From: Caulobacterales bacterium
GTDB taxonomy: Bacteria > Pseudomonadota > Alphaproteobacteria > Caulobacterales > Caulobacteraceae
NCBI GenBank assembly: GCA_019510435.1
Contig: JAEKKJ010000012.1
Coordinates: 143,854 to 207,853 of the forward strand
Reading direction: 5' to 3'
Length of the DNA: 64,000 nt
In this document: positions 23,317 through 33,163 of the stretch, one piece after another
Layout: each line of letters opens with the position of its first letter
Position numbering within the stretch: position 1 is the stretch's first letter
Notes under the pieces: generated by a model
What the model was told of the DNA's origin: nothing
Seen by the model: only the letters and a program-made list of their open reading frames with translations
Databases searched by the model: none
Program-made: the position numbers and the translations under genes

Positions 23317-24176
23317 CCGCGGAGGCCTCTATGATCGCGCCGATCCTGATCGATGTCGCCGGCCTGCGGCTCTCGGCCCTGGAGGCCAGGCCGGCAGGGC
23401 CGGCCAAAGGCCTCGTCCTGGCGCTGCACGGCGGCGGCTATCGCGCCGGCTACTGGGATTATCCGCCGAATTCGCTGCTGCCGATGGCGGCGGCGCGGGG
23501 CTTCCATGCCGTGGCCGTGGACCGCCCCGGCTATGGCGCCGCCTTCGACCAGACCTGCGGCCTCGCGCGCCAGGCGGAGATCGTGTTCGACGTCATCGAT
23601 CACTTGAAGCGCGGCGACGGCGACGTCCCGGTGCTGGTGGCCGGCCACTCCATGGGCGGCATCCTGGCCCTGATGATGGCCGCCTCCGCGCGCAGCCCCG
23701 CGATCGCGGCGGTCGACGCGTGCGGCGTGCCCCTGGCCTTTCAGCCGGCCATGGCCAAGGCGCTGGCCGCCCGGCGGCCCCAGCCGGGACAGACCCACTA
23801 CGACGCCGCGCCCGCCAGCCAGGGCCACATGCTGTTCTACGGGCCGCAGGCGACGTTCGACCCGGCGGTCCTGGCCTACGATGACACCATCGCCGCGCCC
23901 GTGCCGGTGGCCGAACTGCCCGACGGCGCGGCGGCGCCGGACACCATGCCGGCGGTGATGGCGGCGATCACCCTGCCCGTGCGGCTGAGCTTCGCGGCGT
24001 TCGAGGGCGCCTCGGTGGTGGACGACGCGATGGTCGCCAGGGCCCGCGGATGGCTGGCCGGCAGCGCCCGCGCCGAGGTGCGCATCCAGCCCGACGCCGG
24101 CCACAACATCAGCCTGCACCGCGTGGGCGCCGACTTCCACCGCGGCGTGCTGAATGCGTTCGAGGCCCTGATCTAG
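23313..24176 (+). CDS. Alpha/beta hydrolase
   Basis: LALHGGGYRAGYWD, VLVAGHSMGGILAL nucleophile elbow, DAGHNISLHR; overlaps upstream SDR by 4 nt. Confidence 0.9.
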   Translation: MTAEASMIAPILIDVAGLRLSALEARPAGPAKGLVLALHGGGYRAGYWDYPPNSLLPMAAARGFHAVAVDRPGYGAAFDQTCGLARQAEIVFDVIDHLKRGDGDVPVLVAGHSMGGILALMMAASARSPAIAAVDACGVPLAFQPAMAKALAARRPQPGQTHYDAAPASQGHMLFYGPQATFDPAVLAYDDTIAAPVPVAELPDGAAAPDTMPAVMAAITLPVRLSFAAFEGASVVDDAMVARARGWLAGSARAEVRIQPDAGHNISLHRVGADFHRGVLNAFEALI

Positions 24177-24730
24177 CCGTCCGTGGCATGGCGCACGACC
24201 GATGCGCCCAGGACGTCGTCGAGCTCCAACTCGGCGACCTCGGAGATGCGCAGGATCATCATATAGGTCCCGATCACATAGAGGGTCTCGACCAGCTGGC
24301 GCGGCGAATAGAAGGCCGCCAGGGCCTGGAAGGCGAAGTCGTCCACCCGGACCGCCTCGACCGCCTGGCGGGTGAAGGCCAGGAGGGCCCGCTCGCGGTC
24401 GGAGAAGGCTGGATCCCCGAACCGGTCGGCGGCGATGGCCGCGACCTGGGCGTCGGGGACGCCCATCGAGGCGGCCACCTGCAGGTGCTGGGCCCATTCG
24501 TAGGCGCCGCGTTCGAGGTGCAGGACCGCCAGGGTGACCAGCTCGCGCTCCAGCGGCGGGAGGTCCAGTTCGGCGAAGATCGCCCGGGTCATGCGGCTGA
24601 AGCCGGGGTAGACCGTCTTGCCGTGCGCCAGCAGGCGGAAGAGGGCCAGCTTGCCGGCCGGGCTGTTCCGATAGACCTCGGCCTGCTCGGGCGTCAGGTC
24701 CTCGGGGGCGACCAGGGGGATGCGGGTCAT
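24173..24730 (-). CDS. Carboxymuconolactone decarboxylase family protein
   Basis: LPPLERELVTLAVLHLERGAYEWAQHLQVAASMGV (AhpD/CMD motif, Cys absent). Confidence 0.85.
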   Translation of the reverse strand: MTRIPLVAPEDLTPEQAEVYRNSPAGKLALFRLLAHGKTVYPGFSRMTRAIFAELDLPPLERELVTLAVLHLERGAYEWAQHLQVAASMGVPDAQVAAIAADRFGDPAFSDRERALLAFTRQAVEAVRVDDFAFQALAAFYSPRQLVETLYVIGTYMMILRISEVAELELDDVLGASVVRHATDG

Positions 24731-24749
24731 GCGCGGCGTCTCCAGGCGC

Positions 24750-25583
24750 TCAGCGGGTGGCGGATTCGCCGGCCAGGCGTTCGTAGGCGGCGAGGGGGGC
24801 GATGGCGGTGACGCCGCCGTCGACCGGCAGGCAGGCGCCGGTGATGAAGCGGGCTTCCGGCCCGGCGAGGAAGAGGGCCGCCTGGGCCACGTCCCAGGCG
24901 TCGCCCTCGATCTCCAGCGGCGCGATCCGGCGACGGGTCTCGCGGGCGGCGGGGCCGGCAAACCGCTCCACCAGCGGCGTCAGGATATGGCCGGGGGCGA
25001 TGGCGTTGGCGCGCAGGCCCTGCGGCCCATACATCACCGCCAGCTCGCGGGTGAACTGGATCAGCGCCGCCTTGGCCGGTCCGTAGGCGCCGACGCCGTG
25101 CGCGCGCAGGCCGGCCACCGAGGCGATGTTGACCACCGCCTTGCCCTGGCCCGCCAGCAGGGCGGCGATGGCCGCGCGGGTGACGAAGACGGCGCTGTTG
25201 AGGTTGAGGTCCAACCCCTGGGCCCAGGCGGCGTCGGCCATCTCCTCCAGCCGGGCGCCGCCCGAGCCGAGGCCGAGGTTGTTGACCAGCACGTCCAGGC
25301 CGCCCAGCCAGGCCAGCGCCTGGGCCACCGCAGCGGCGGCCTCGGTGGGCTGGGTGAGATCGGCGGGGAAGACCCGCGCCTCGCCGCCGCGCTCGGCGAT
25401 CATGGCCTGGGTCGCCGCGGCTCGCTCGACGTCGCGGTCCAGCAGCGCCAGGCGCGCGCCCTCGCGGGCGAACAGCACGGAGATGGCGCGCCCCGTGCCG
25501 ACGCCGTCGCCCTGCGACCCCGCGCCGGTGACCAGCGCGCGCCAGTCCTGCAGGCGCCCGTATGCGGCGGCCGGTTCCGGCAT
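24750..25583 (-). CDS. SDR family oxidoreductase
   Basis: ALVTGAGSQGDGVGTGRAISVLFAREGARLALLDRD, YGPAKAALIQFTRELA. Confidence 0.92.
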   Translation of the reverse strand: MPEPAAAYGRLQDWRALVTGAGSQGDGVGTGRAISVLFAREGARLALLDRDVERAAATQAMIAERGGEARVFPADLTQPTEAAAAVAQALAWLGGLDVLVNNLGLGSGGARLEEMADAAWAQGLDLNLNSAVFVTRAAIAALLAGQGKAVVNIASVAGLRAHGVGAYGPAKAALIQFTRELAVMYGPQGLRANAIAPGHILTPLVERFAGPAARETRRRIAPLEIEGDAWDVAQAALFLAGPEARFITGACLPVDGGVTAIAPLAAYERLAGESATR

Positions 25584-25686
25584 CAGCGGCTCCTCCCGAT
25601 CCTGCTGTACTGAGCGCGCGGCGGCGCCCTCGGAGTAGGGGGTTCCTTTCCATTGCGCAGGGGGTGATTTCGTTCGAGAAGGTGGG

Positions 25687-26658
25687 ATGCCCGAGCTTGT
25701 GGTGGCCGCGCTGCCGAACACCTGCCTGGCGAGCCTCGGCGCCGTGCTGGACGCGCATGCCCTGCTGAGCGCGCTCTACGAGTCCAACCACGCCCTCAGC
25801 GACTATTCCCGCATGGCGACGCAGGTGCGCATCGCCACCCTGGACGGCGGGCCCGTGACGCTGGCGGGCGGACGGACGCTAGCCTCCGATGGCAGCCTCG
25901 CGTCGGCCACCGAGCCGCGGCTCGTCTACCTGCCGGCGTTCGAGCCGGCCGACCCGCAGGCGCCGGGGGCGGCGGCCGAGGATCGCGGCCTGCTGGACTG
26001 GCTGCGGGGCCGCACGGCGGCGGGCGGCGTGATCGCGGCGGCCGGCGCCGGGGTCTGGCCGCTGGCGCGGGCGGGGGTGCTGGCCGCGGGGCCGGCGTGC
26101 GTCGAACCCCGCCTCGCGCCGGCCTTTCGCCGGACCTTCCCGCGGATCGAACTGGATCTGGTCAGGCCCCACAGTCCGGCGGGTCCGGTGATGACCTGCG
26201 GCCGGCTTGGCTTCGAGCGGGACTTCGTGGCGCGGGTGTTCGACCAGGCGGTCTCGCCGGGAGTCGGCGCCTGGCTGCGCATGAACTGGGGCGGGTCGGG
26301 CGACATGGCCGCGCCGGCGCTCGCCGACCCGTTGGTCGCCCAGGCCCAGCTCTGGATCCGCGAGCGATTCACCGACAGCTTCCGGATCCAGGACCTCGCG
26401 GCCAGCCTCTCCGTCAGCCACCAGACCCTGATCCGTCGCTTTCGCCAGGTCGCCGGCACGACACCGCGCGACTACGCCCAGCGCCTCCGCATCCAGGCGG
26501 CCCAGATGATGCTGCGCGACACCACCCGCACCGTCGGCGAGATCGCGGCCCTGGTGGGCTATTCCGACGTGCCGACCTTCCGGGCGGTGTTCCGGGTCCA
26601 GGTGGGCCAGGCGCCGGCCGCGTTCCGATCGATGGCGCGGGCTCCGAACGGAAAATAA
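25687..26658 (+). CDS. GlxA-type AraC family transcriptional regulator
   Basis: C-terminal HTH: DSFRIQDLAASLSVSHQTLIRRFRQVAGTTPRDYAQRLRIQAAQMMLRDTTRTVGEIAALVGYSDVPTFRAVFRVQVGQAPAAFR. Confidence 0.94.
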   Translation: MPELVVAALPNTCLASLGAVLDAHALLSALYESNHALSDYSRMATQVRIATLDGGPVTLAGGRTLASDGSLASATEPRLVYLPAFEPADPQAPGAAAEDRGLLDWLRGRTAAGGVIAAAGAGVWPLARAGVLAAGPACVEPRLAPAFRRTFPRIELDLVRPHSPAGPVMTCGRLGFERDFVARVFDQAVSPGVGAWLRMNWGGSGDMAAPALADPLVAQAQLWIRERFTDSFRIQDLAASLSVSHQTLIRRFRQVAGTTPRDYAQRLRIQAAQMMLRDTTRTVGEIAALVGYSDVPTFRAVFRVQVGQAPAAFRSMARAPNGK

Positions 26659-26743
26659 CCCCCTGGAATCTCATCAAAACAGCCCTGTTTGTCGCGCTCA
26701 GCGGGCGGATGATGGGCGCAAGACGATCTCCAGGGAGGCGCGC

Positions 26744-27730
26744 ATGCCGGACGGAACCCAGGCCCAGCCGGCCGCCCTGCCGGCCATGGGCGAGCTCAAG
26801 ACCCACAACCACCTGCTGGGCGACCGCGCGGCGCTGGACGCGGCCTGGACGCGGGACGGCTACTGGTTCTTCCGCGACATGCTGGACCGCGCGGCGGTGG
26901 GGCGGCTGCGGGCGGAGTTCGTGGCCGAGCTGGAACGGCAGGGCGTGATCGACCCGGTCGGCGATGCGCCCACCGAGGCGAGCGTGCGCTACAACGGCGC
27001 CAGCCTGGCGGCCTATCCGTTCCGCATGGAGCCCCTGGCCGAGCGGCAGCCGTGGCGCGCCTTCGTGGCCGAGCCGGCGATCGACGCCTTCTTCACCCGC
27101 CTGTTCGGGGAGCCGCCGTTCTGGGTCCCGGTGGTGGAGTATCGCGCGACGCCGCCGGCGCAGGACCGCAGCCGGGCGCGCTTCGACGGCATCCACCAGG
27201 ACGGCCCCTACAGCCCCGGCATCCCGTTCCGCATCTGCTGGTTCCCGTTGGCGGAGATCGATGCGGACACGGGCGGCCTGGCGCTGGTGGAGGGCCTGAC
27301 CGACCAGGTCAATCGCCACCCGTTGGCGGCCGGCTCCAACACCTCGATCCCGGCCCAGGACCTTCCCGCCGACCGCTGGCGGCGCACGACCTACCAGCCG
27401 GGCGACGTGCTGCTGATGAACCTGTGGACGCCGCACAGCGGCCTCTCGAACCTCTCCGACCGCTTCCGGCTCTCCATGGACCACCGGGTGATGGCGCGCT
27501 CCGACCGGTGCCCGCTGGTGGGCGAGCTCGTGGCCATCGACGACGGCGCGGTCACCGTGTTGGCCGAGGGCGAGTGCGTGACGCTGCGCATCGAGCCCGA
27601 CACCTACGTGCGCAACGACGTGGGCCGGAAGCTCGCCGGGGCGGCCATCGCCGAATTCTTTCGCCCGGGCCGCGAGGTCATCATCGCCTTCGAGGGCGAC
27701 AAGGCGACCGTGGTCCGGCCGCCGCACTGA
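26744..27730 (+). CDS. Phytanoyl-CoA dioxygenase (PhyH) family protein
   Basis: DGYWFFRDMLDRAAVGRLRAEFVAEL, FDGIHQDGPYSPGIPFRICWFPLAEID (HxD), HSGLSNLSDRFRLSMDHRV. Confidence 0.88.
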   Translation: MPDGTQAQPAALPAMGELKTHNHLLGDRAALDAAWTRDGYWFFRDMLDRAAVGRLRAEFVAELERQGVIDPVGDAPTEASVRYNGASLAAYPFRMEPLAERQPWRAFVAEPAIDAFFTRLFGEPPFWVPVVEYRATPPAQDRSRARFDGIHQDGPYSPGIPFRICWFPLAEIDADTGGLALVEGLTDQVNRHPLAAGSNTSIPAQDLPADRWRRTTYQPGDVLLMNLWTPHSGLSNLSDRFRLSMDHRVMARSDRCPLVGELVAIDDGAVTVLAEGECVTLRIEPDTYVRNDVGRKLAGAAIAEFFRPGREVIIAFEGDKATVVRPPH

Positions 27731-27735
27731 GCCAC

Positions 27736-28839
27736 TCAGGCCAGGCCGTGGTCGACCATGGCCTGGGCGAAGCGCCCGGCGCAGGCGGCGTTGTAGGCCT
27801 CCGGCTGGAAGGTGGTGCTGTTGGCGAGCCAGACCAGGAAGCCGTAGGGCAGGAAGTCGAGGTAGCGGCGCAGGCCTTCGTCGGGATCGAGGTCCGGTCC
27901 GCCGGCTGCGGCGAGCTCGCCAAGGTAGCCGGCCAGCAGCCGCCGTTCGTGCGCGCGCCGGTCCTCCACCGAGAGCGCCGAGGCCAGGTAGTAGGCGACG
28001 TCGAAGCCCCAGGCCCCGCGCCAGACGCACTGCCAGTCGAGCAGGCCGGGGCGCCCGTCCGCCCCCCGGTAGCTGTTGCCGATGTGGGCGTCGCCATGGA
28101 GCATGACCACGTCCGTATCCAGCAGGCCGGCCGCCAGGGTGCGCTCGAAGGCGCGCTGGATACGGTTGGGCTCCTGCAGTTCCGATGGGAGCGAGTCGCC
28201 GCGAGGCAGGGCCAAGTAGCTTTCAAGCTGGGGCGTCTCGCAGATGTAGGCCAGATAGCTGCCGGGCTCGCCCACGTCGCTGAACAGCGGCCGCAGCCAC
28301 CCGTGCGCCGCCTGCCAGGCCTGGCGGAAGGTGCGGCCATGCATCTGGGCCAGCATGGCGAGCATCCGTTCGGCCTCGTCGGGCCGGACCGGCTCGAGGG
28401 GGTTGCGGAACACAGCGCCCGCGCTGCGCAGGTCCTCCAGCAGCAGCACCCCGTCCAGCCGCGCCTCGTCCCAGGCCGCGCCGTAGCAGCGCGGCGCATT
28501 CACCGGCAGGTCCGCCAGCAATTCCGCATAGACCCGGGGCTCGCGGGAAAAGATGCCGACGCCGCGCAGGATCTCGCTGGTCGGCTCCCAGCCGCCCTTG
28601 ATCCACATGCGCGGCGGACCCTGCGGGCCGGGCGCGTAGGCGAGGCGCAGCAGGGCCTTGGTGGCGGTGCCGTGGGCCCGGTCTTCGATCTCGAAGGCCG
28701 CCACACGCACGCCGGGAAACCGGTCCGCCAGCAGGGCGGTCAGCATCCCCGGCGAAACGGCCGCCAGGTCCTGGGGGATCGACGAAGGCTCCGCCAAAGA
28801 CTCCGCCGCATATTCGACTCTCAAAGTCGCCCTGGGCAT
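27736..28839 (-). CDS. Phosphotransferase family protein (aminoglycoside/choline kinase-like)
   Basis: VMLHGDAHIGNSYR...GLLDWQCVWRGAWGFDVAYYLASAL kinase motifs. Confidence 0.88.
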   Translation of the reverse strand: MPRATLRVEYAAESLAEPSSIPQDLAAVSPGMLTALLADRFPGVRVAAFEIEDRAHGTATKALLRLAYAPGPQGPPRMWIKGGWEPTSEILRGVGIFSREPRVYAELLADLPVNAPRCYGAAWDEARLDGVLLLEDLRSAGAVFRNPLEPVRPDEAERMLAMLAQMHGRTFRQAWQAAHGWLRPLFSDVGEPGSYLAYICETPQLESYLALPRGDSLPSELQEPNRIQRAFERTLAAGLLDTDVVMLHGDAHIGNSYRGADGRPGLLDWQCVWRGAWGFDVAYYLASALSVEDRRAHERRLLAGYLGELAAAGGPDLDPDEGLRRYLDFLPYGFLVWLANSTTFQPEAYNAACAGRFAQAMVDHGLA

Positions 28840-28863
28840 AGCCGCTTCCTCGTCTTATTATTA

Positions 28864-28880
28864 TATAACTTAGTTAGCTC
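28864..28880 (+). promoter_or_regulatory. Candidate island operator (site 3)
   Basis: TATAACTTAGTTAGCTC between divergent phosphotransferase and NTF2-like genes. Confidence 0.65.
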
Positions 28881-28933
28881 ATTAGACCGCGCCGCGACAA
28901 GGCACGGCATCGTGAACACGGGAGGAGGCCAGG

Positions 28934-29488
28934 ATGGGCGAGATCGAGGCGATGGTGCGGGCGCTGCACGACAAGCAGGCCATCCGCGAGTGCCTGGCCA
29001 ACTACTGCCGGGCCGTGGACCGGCTGGACCGGGAGCTGCTGCTGAGCTGCTACCACGAGGACGCGGTCGACGATCACGGGGTCTTCGTGGGTGACCGCGA
29101 GGCGTTCGCCGACTGGGCCCTGGCGCTGCACGCCCGGGCGCAGACCGCCACCCAGCACATCATCACCAACCACACCTGCGAGCTGGACGGGGACGTGGCC
29201 CACGCCGAGACCTACTGGATGTTCGCCAGCATGAACACGCAGGGCGCGGCCCTGACGCTGGGCGGCGGGCGCTACATCGACCGATTCGAGCGGCGCGGCG
29301 GGCGCTGGGCGATTGCGCTGCGCCGGGTGGTTGGCGACTGGCGCGGGCAGCCGGGCGAGGCCTGGCTGCCGCCCGCGGTGGTCGAGGCGCTGAACAGCGG
29401 CGGGCGGCCCGCGCGGGACCGGTCGGACCCCTCGTACGAACGCCCGCTCACCTTCGACGAGGCCCGCCGCGGCTTCCAGGCGCTCTGA
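28934..29488 (+). CDS. NTF2-like / SnoaL-like domain protein
   Basis: DKQAIRECLANYCRAVDRLDRELLLSCYHEDAVDDHG. Confidence 0.9.
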   Translation: MGEIEAMVRALHDKQAIRECLANYCRAVDRLDRELLLSCYHEDAVDDHGVFVGDREAFADWALALHARAQTATQHIITNHTCELDGDVAHAETYWMFASMNTQGAALTLGGGRYIDRFERRGGRWAIALRRVVGDWRGQPGEAWLPPAVVEALNSGGRPARDRSDPSYERPLTFDEARRGFQAL

Positions 29489-29489
29489 G

Positions 29490-30497
29490 GTGCGGCGCTA
29501 TCGGCTGAGCGACCACGGGGCGATCGAGAACCTGGCCATCGTCGAGGCGGCCTCGCCGGAGCCTGGGCCGGGCGAAGCGGTGGTGCGGATGCGCGCGGCC
29601 TCGCTCAACCCGCGCGACCTGATGGTGATCATCGGGCCCTCGCCCTATGGGCCGCGGCCGGGGCTGACCCCGCTGTCCGACGGCGCCGGGGAGGTGCTGC
29701 GGGTGGGTCCGGGGGTGACCCGGGTGCGGCCGGGCGACCGGGTGGTGGCCAGTTTCCGCCCTGGCTGGATCGACGGGCCGCTGGAGGCCGCGGCCATCGC
29801 CGGCGACCTCGGCGGCGGCGGCGACGGGGTGCTGGCCGAGGAGGTGCGGCTGCCGGCGGCGGCGCTGGTGCGGCTGCCTGACGAAGTCGGGTTCGAGGCG
29901 GCGGCAAGCCTGCCGTGCGCGGCGGTGACGGCCTGGCGGGCGCTGGACGCGCCGAGACTCCCCGCCGACGCCACGGTGCTGGTCCAGGGGACCGGCGGCG
30001 TCTCGCTCTTCGCCCTGCAGCTGGCCGTGGCGCGCGGCTGCCGGGTCATCGCCACCACCTCCTCGCCGGCGAGGGCTGCGCGGCTGCGCGCGCTGGGAGC
30101 CGAGACCGTGATCGACCGCACCACCTTCCCCGACTGGGACGCCCAGGTGCTGGCCGCCACCGGCGGCCGCGGCGCTGACCGCATCGTGGAGGTCGGTGGG
30201 CCGGGCACCCTGCCCAAATCGTTCGCCGCCGCCGCCTACGGAGGCGAGATCGGGCTGGTGGGCCTGCTCAGCGATCCCATGGACCGGGTCAGCCCACTGC
30301 CGGTCATGAGCCGGATGCTGACGCTGCGCGGGGTGCTGGTGGGCTCGCGCGCCGACCTGGAGGCTGTGGTGGCGGAGGTCGCGGCGGGGCGGCCGGCGCC
30401 GGTGATCGACAGCGTGTTCGACTTCGACGATGCGCCCGCGGCGCTTCGCCGGCTGCAGGCGCACGAGCAGGTGGGCAAGATCGTCGTGCGGATCTGA
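29490..30497 (+). CDS. MDR-family NAD(P)-dependent alcohol dehydrogenase / quinone reductase
   Basis: GTG start; SLNPRDLMVIIG, GPGVTRVRPGDRV, VLVQGTGGVSLFALQLA, GAETVIDRT. Confidence 0.92.
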   Translation: MRRYRLSDHGAIENLAIVEAASPEPGPGEAVVRMRAASLNPRDLMVIIGPSPYGPRPGLTPLSDGAGEVLRVGPGVTRVRPGDRVVASFRPGWIDGPLEAAAIAGDLGGGGDGVLAEEVRLPAAALVRLPDEVGFEAAASLPCAAVTAWRALDAPRLPADATVLVQGTGGVSLFALQLAVARGCRVIATTSSPARAARLRALGAETVIDRTTFPDWDAQVLAATGGRGADRIVEVGGPGTLPKSFAAAAYGGEIGLVGLLSDPMDRVSPLPVMSRMLTLRGVLVGSRADLEAVVAEVAAGRPAPVIDSVFDFDDAPAALRRLQAHEQVGKIVVRI

Positions 30498-30509
30498 CCT
30501 CGGCCGGGT

Positions 30510-32093
30510 TCAGACCATTTCCTTCAGGCGCGGCTTGACGATCTTGTTCATGGCGTTGCGCGGCATGGCGTCCAGGAAGGTCCAGACCTCCGGGATCTTG
30601 TACTTGGCCAGTTGGGCGGCGCAGGCGGCCTGCAGGGCCTGCCGCAAGGCCTCGTCGGCGGCGACGCCGGGCGCGAGCTCGACGAAGGCGGCGACGATCT
30701 CGCCCAGGCGCGGATCGGGCTTGCCCACCACGGCGGCGTCGCGCACCCGCGGGTCGGCGGTCAGCACGCGCTCGACCTCGGCCGGGTAGATGTTGGCCCC
30801 GCCGCGGATGATCATCTCCTTCAGCCGGTCGCGGATGAAGATGTCGCCCTCCGCGTTGAGCACGCCCACGTCGCCGGTGTGCAGCCATCCGGCCCGCAGC
30901 GCCTCGGCGGTCTCCTCCGGGCGACCCCAGTAGCCGAGCATCGGGGCGTAGACGCCCGCCCACTCACCGATGTCGGCGGCGCGCACGCAAATCTCCCCGG
31001 TCTCGCCGGCCGCCAGCTCGCGGTCCTGCGCGTCCAGGATGGCGATCTTCAGGTGCGGGAAGGCGCGCCCGCAGGCCCCGGGCACGAAGGGCGTGTCGAG
31101 CGACGTGCCCGCCACGGCCGTCGGCGCCTCGGTCAGGCCGTAGCCCCCCAGCAGCGGCTTGCCGAACCGCGCCTGGTAGAGGCCGCGCAGCTCGTCCGGC
31201 ACATTGGCGCCGCCGCTGGCCGCATACTCCAGGCTGGCCAGGTCCTGCGGCGCGATCTCGGGGCGGGTCAGCAGGTCGTAGACCGTGGCCGGCGCGCCGG
31301 TGAAGGTCTGGATCTTCTCGGCCTTGACCCACTCGGCGATGCCGAGGGCGTCCGCGCGGTCCATGCAGACGGCAGAGCCGCCGCCGGAGAGCGGCACGAT
31401 GGCCTCCAGGATCATCAGGTTCAGGATGGTCAGCGGCAGGGTGACCCCGCGGCGGAGGTCCGGCCGCTGGTGGGAGCCGCGCAGGCCGGCATGAGTGGTG
31501 GCGGCCACCAGCACCATGTTGTGCTGGCTGTGCACGGCGCCCTTGGGAAGGCCCGTTGTCCCGCTGGTGTAGGCGATGGCCGCGGGCGCAAAGGGATCGA
31601 TCGCCACGTCCGGCCGGGCCGCGCCGCGATGCTGGGCCACCAGCGCCAGCCACGCGTTGCCGTCCGGGCCCGGCTCCAGGCTCACGATGCGCCGCAGGTT
31701 GGGAAGCTCGCCGCGCAGGGGCTCGACCTGCGCCTGGGCCGCCCGATCGGCGAGGAAGACGGCCGCGCCGGAATCGGCCAGCTGGAACGCCTTCTCCGGC
31801 GCCGCCAGCGGGCGATTGATCCCCACCCAGATGGCGCCCAGGCGCTGCACCGCGAAGAAGGCGATGACGATGTCCGGGTGGTTGCCGGCGCAGGCCGCGA
31901 CTCGGTCGCCGGGCCCGATGCCCAATGCGGCCAGGGCCGCCGCGCCCGCGTCGATGGCCGCGTCCAGCTCGGCATAGGCATAGCGGCTGAAGCGGCCGAC
32001 GATGGCCTCGGCGTCTGGCCGCTCGGCGACGCTGCGGTCCAGGCAGGTGGCGACGTCGCGCCAGCCGCCCGGGATGGGCCGCCGGGTCACCAT
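30510..32093 (-). CDS. AMP-binding acyl-CoA ligase
   Basis: IAYTSGTTGLPKGAVHSQHN (P-loop), GYGLTEAPTAV, LHTGDVGVLNAEGDIFIRDRLKEMIIRGGANIYPAEVE. Confidence 0.95.
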   Translation of the reverse strand: MVTRRPIPGGWRDVATCLDRSVAERPDAEAIVGRFSRYAYAELDAAIDAGAAALAALGIGPGDRVAACAGNHPDIVIAFFAVQRLGAIWVGINRPLAAPEKAFQLADSGAAVFLADRAAQAQVEPLRGELPNLRRIVSLEPGPDGNAWLALVAQHRGAARPDVAIDPFAPAAIAYTSGTTGLPKGAVHSQHNMVLVAATTHAGLRGSHQRPDLRRGVTLPLTILNLMILEAIVPLSGGGSAVCMDRADALGIAEWVKAEKIQTFTGAPATVYDLLTRPEIAPQDLASLEYAASGGANVPDELRGLYQARFGKPLLGGYGLTEAPTAVAGTSLDTPFVPGACGRAFPHLKIAILDAQDRELAAGETGEICVRAADIGEWAGVYAPMLGYWGRPEETAEALRAGWLHTGDVGVLNAEGDIFIRDRLKEMIIRGGANIYPAEVERVLTADPRVRDAAVVGKPDPRLGEIVAAFVELAPGVAADEALRQALQAACAAQLAKYKIPEVWTFLDAMPRNAMNKIVKPRLKEMV

Positions 32094-33163
32094 CCCGCCA
32101 GCCTTGCGGCGTGCTCGCGGTGGCGCGACGGAGCGCCCAGGTAGGCGAAGTCGAACATGGCGCGCTTGAACCAGATCTGGGCGTCGTACTCCCAGGTGTA
32201 GCCGATCCCGCCGTGCGCCTCGACCGCCGCGCGGGCGGTCTGCATGTAGACATCGCCCAGGTGCGCCTTGGCCAGGGCCGCCACGCGGCGGGCGTCCGGC
32301 GCGCCGTGGTCGAAGGCGTAGGCGGCATACCAGTAGAGGCCGCGGGCGGGCTCCACCTCCACCGCCATATTGGCCAGCTGGTGCTTCAGGCCCTGGAAGC
32401 GGCCGATGGGGCCGCCGAACTGCTCGCGGGTCTTGGCGTAGTCCACCGACATGTCCAGCAGGCGCCGCGCGCCGCCGAAGGCGTCCGCCGCGGTGAGCAC
32501 CAGGGCCGCGTCCACCAGGGCCTCGGCGGCGTCCGCCTCCGCCGGCATGGCGTCCGCGGGCGTCTCGGCATAGGCCACATGGCCGATGCGGCGGGTCCGG
32601 TCGGCCACGTCCAGCGCCTCGAAGGTCTGGCCGGCGGCGTCCTTCTCCACGAGGGCGAAGCCGCCCGCGACACCGACGACTGTGATGTCGGCCAGCTCGG
32701 GATAGAGCACCTGGCGCTTCTCGCCGCTGAGCCGTCCGCCCTCGAGCCGCGCGGTCCAGTCGGCGGCGCGGACCCGGTCTCCCGCCTCGGCCAGGGCGAC
32801 GGTCCCGATCGCCTGGCCCGTGGCGAGCGCGGGCAGCCAGCGGTCCTTCTGCGCCGGCGAGCCGAAGCGGTCGATCGCCAGGGCCGCCAGCACCTGGCCC
32901 AGGAACGGCCCCGGGGCGCCCGCATAGCCGAGCGCCTCGGCCGCCAGCGCCAGGTCGGTGACGCCAAGCCCCAGGCCGCCGGCGTCCTCCGGACAGGCGA
33001 GGCCGCCCACGCCCAGGTCCATCAGGCCGGACCAGAAGTCGGCATCGAAGCCGGTGTCGCTCTCGAAGGCGCGGCGGCGCGCGCCCGCGTCGCCCTCGCG
33101 CAGGGCATAGTCGCGCACTGCGTCCTGCAGCGCCGCCTGGTCGTCGGACAGCCGAAACCTCAC
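32087..33163 (-). CDS. Acyl-CoA dehydrogenase, short partner subunit
   Basis: GTG start at 33163; RFRLSDDQAALQDAVRDYALRE..., EAHGGIGYTWEYDAQIWFKRAMF; overlaps upstream ACAD by 4 nt. Confidence 0.9.
   Translation of the reverse strand: MRFRLSDDQAALQDAVRDYALREGDAGARRRAFESDTGFDADFWSGLMDLGVGGLACPEDAGGLGLGVTDLALAAEALGYAGAPGPFLGQVLAALAIDRFGSPAQKDRWLPALATGQAIGTVALAEAGDRVRAADWTARLEGGRLSGEKRQVLYPELADITVVGVAGGFALVEKDAAGQTFEALDVADRTRRIGHVAYAETPADAMPAEADAAEALVDAALVLTAADAFGGARRLLDMSVDYAKTREQFGGPIGRFQGLKHQLANMAVEVEPARGLYWYAAYAFDHGAPDARRVAALAKAHLGDVYMQTARAAVEAHGGIGYTWEYDAQIWFKRAMFDFAYLGAPSRHREHAARLAGW

Noticed and set aside
24173-24730. Carboxymuconolactone decarboxylase-like protein as evidence for a protocatechuate pathway
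   Set aside because: The family is broad and no other protocatechuate genes are present; the label does not support that pathway.
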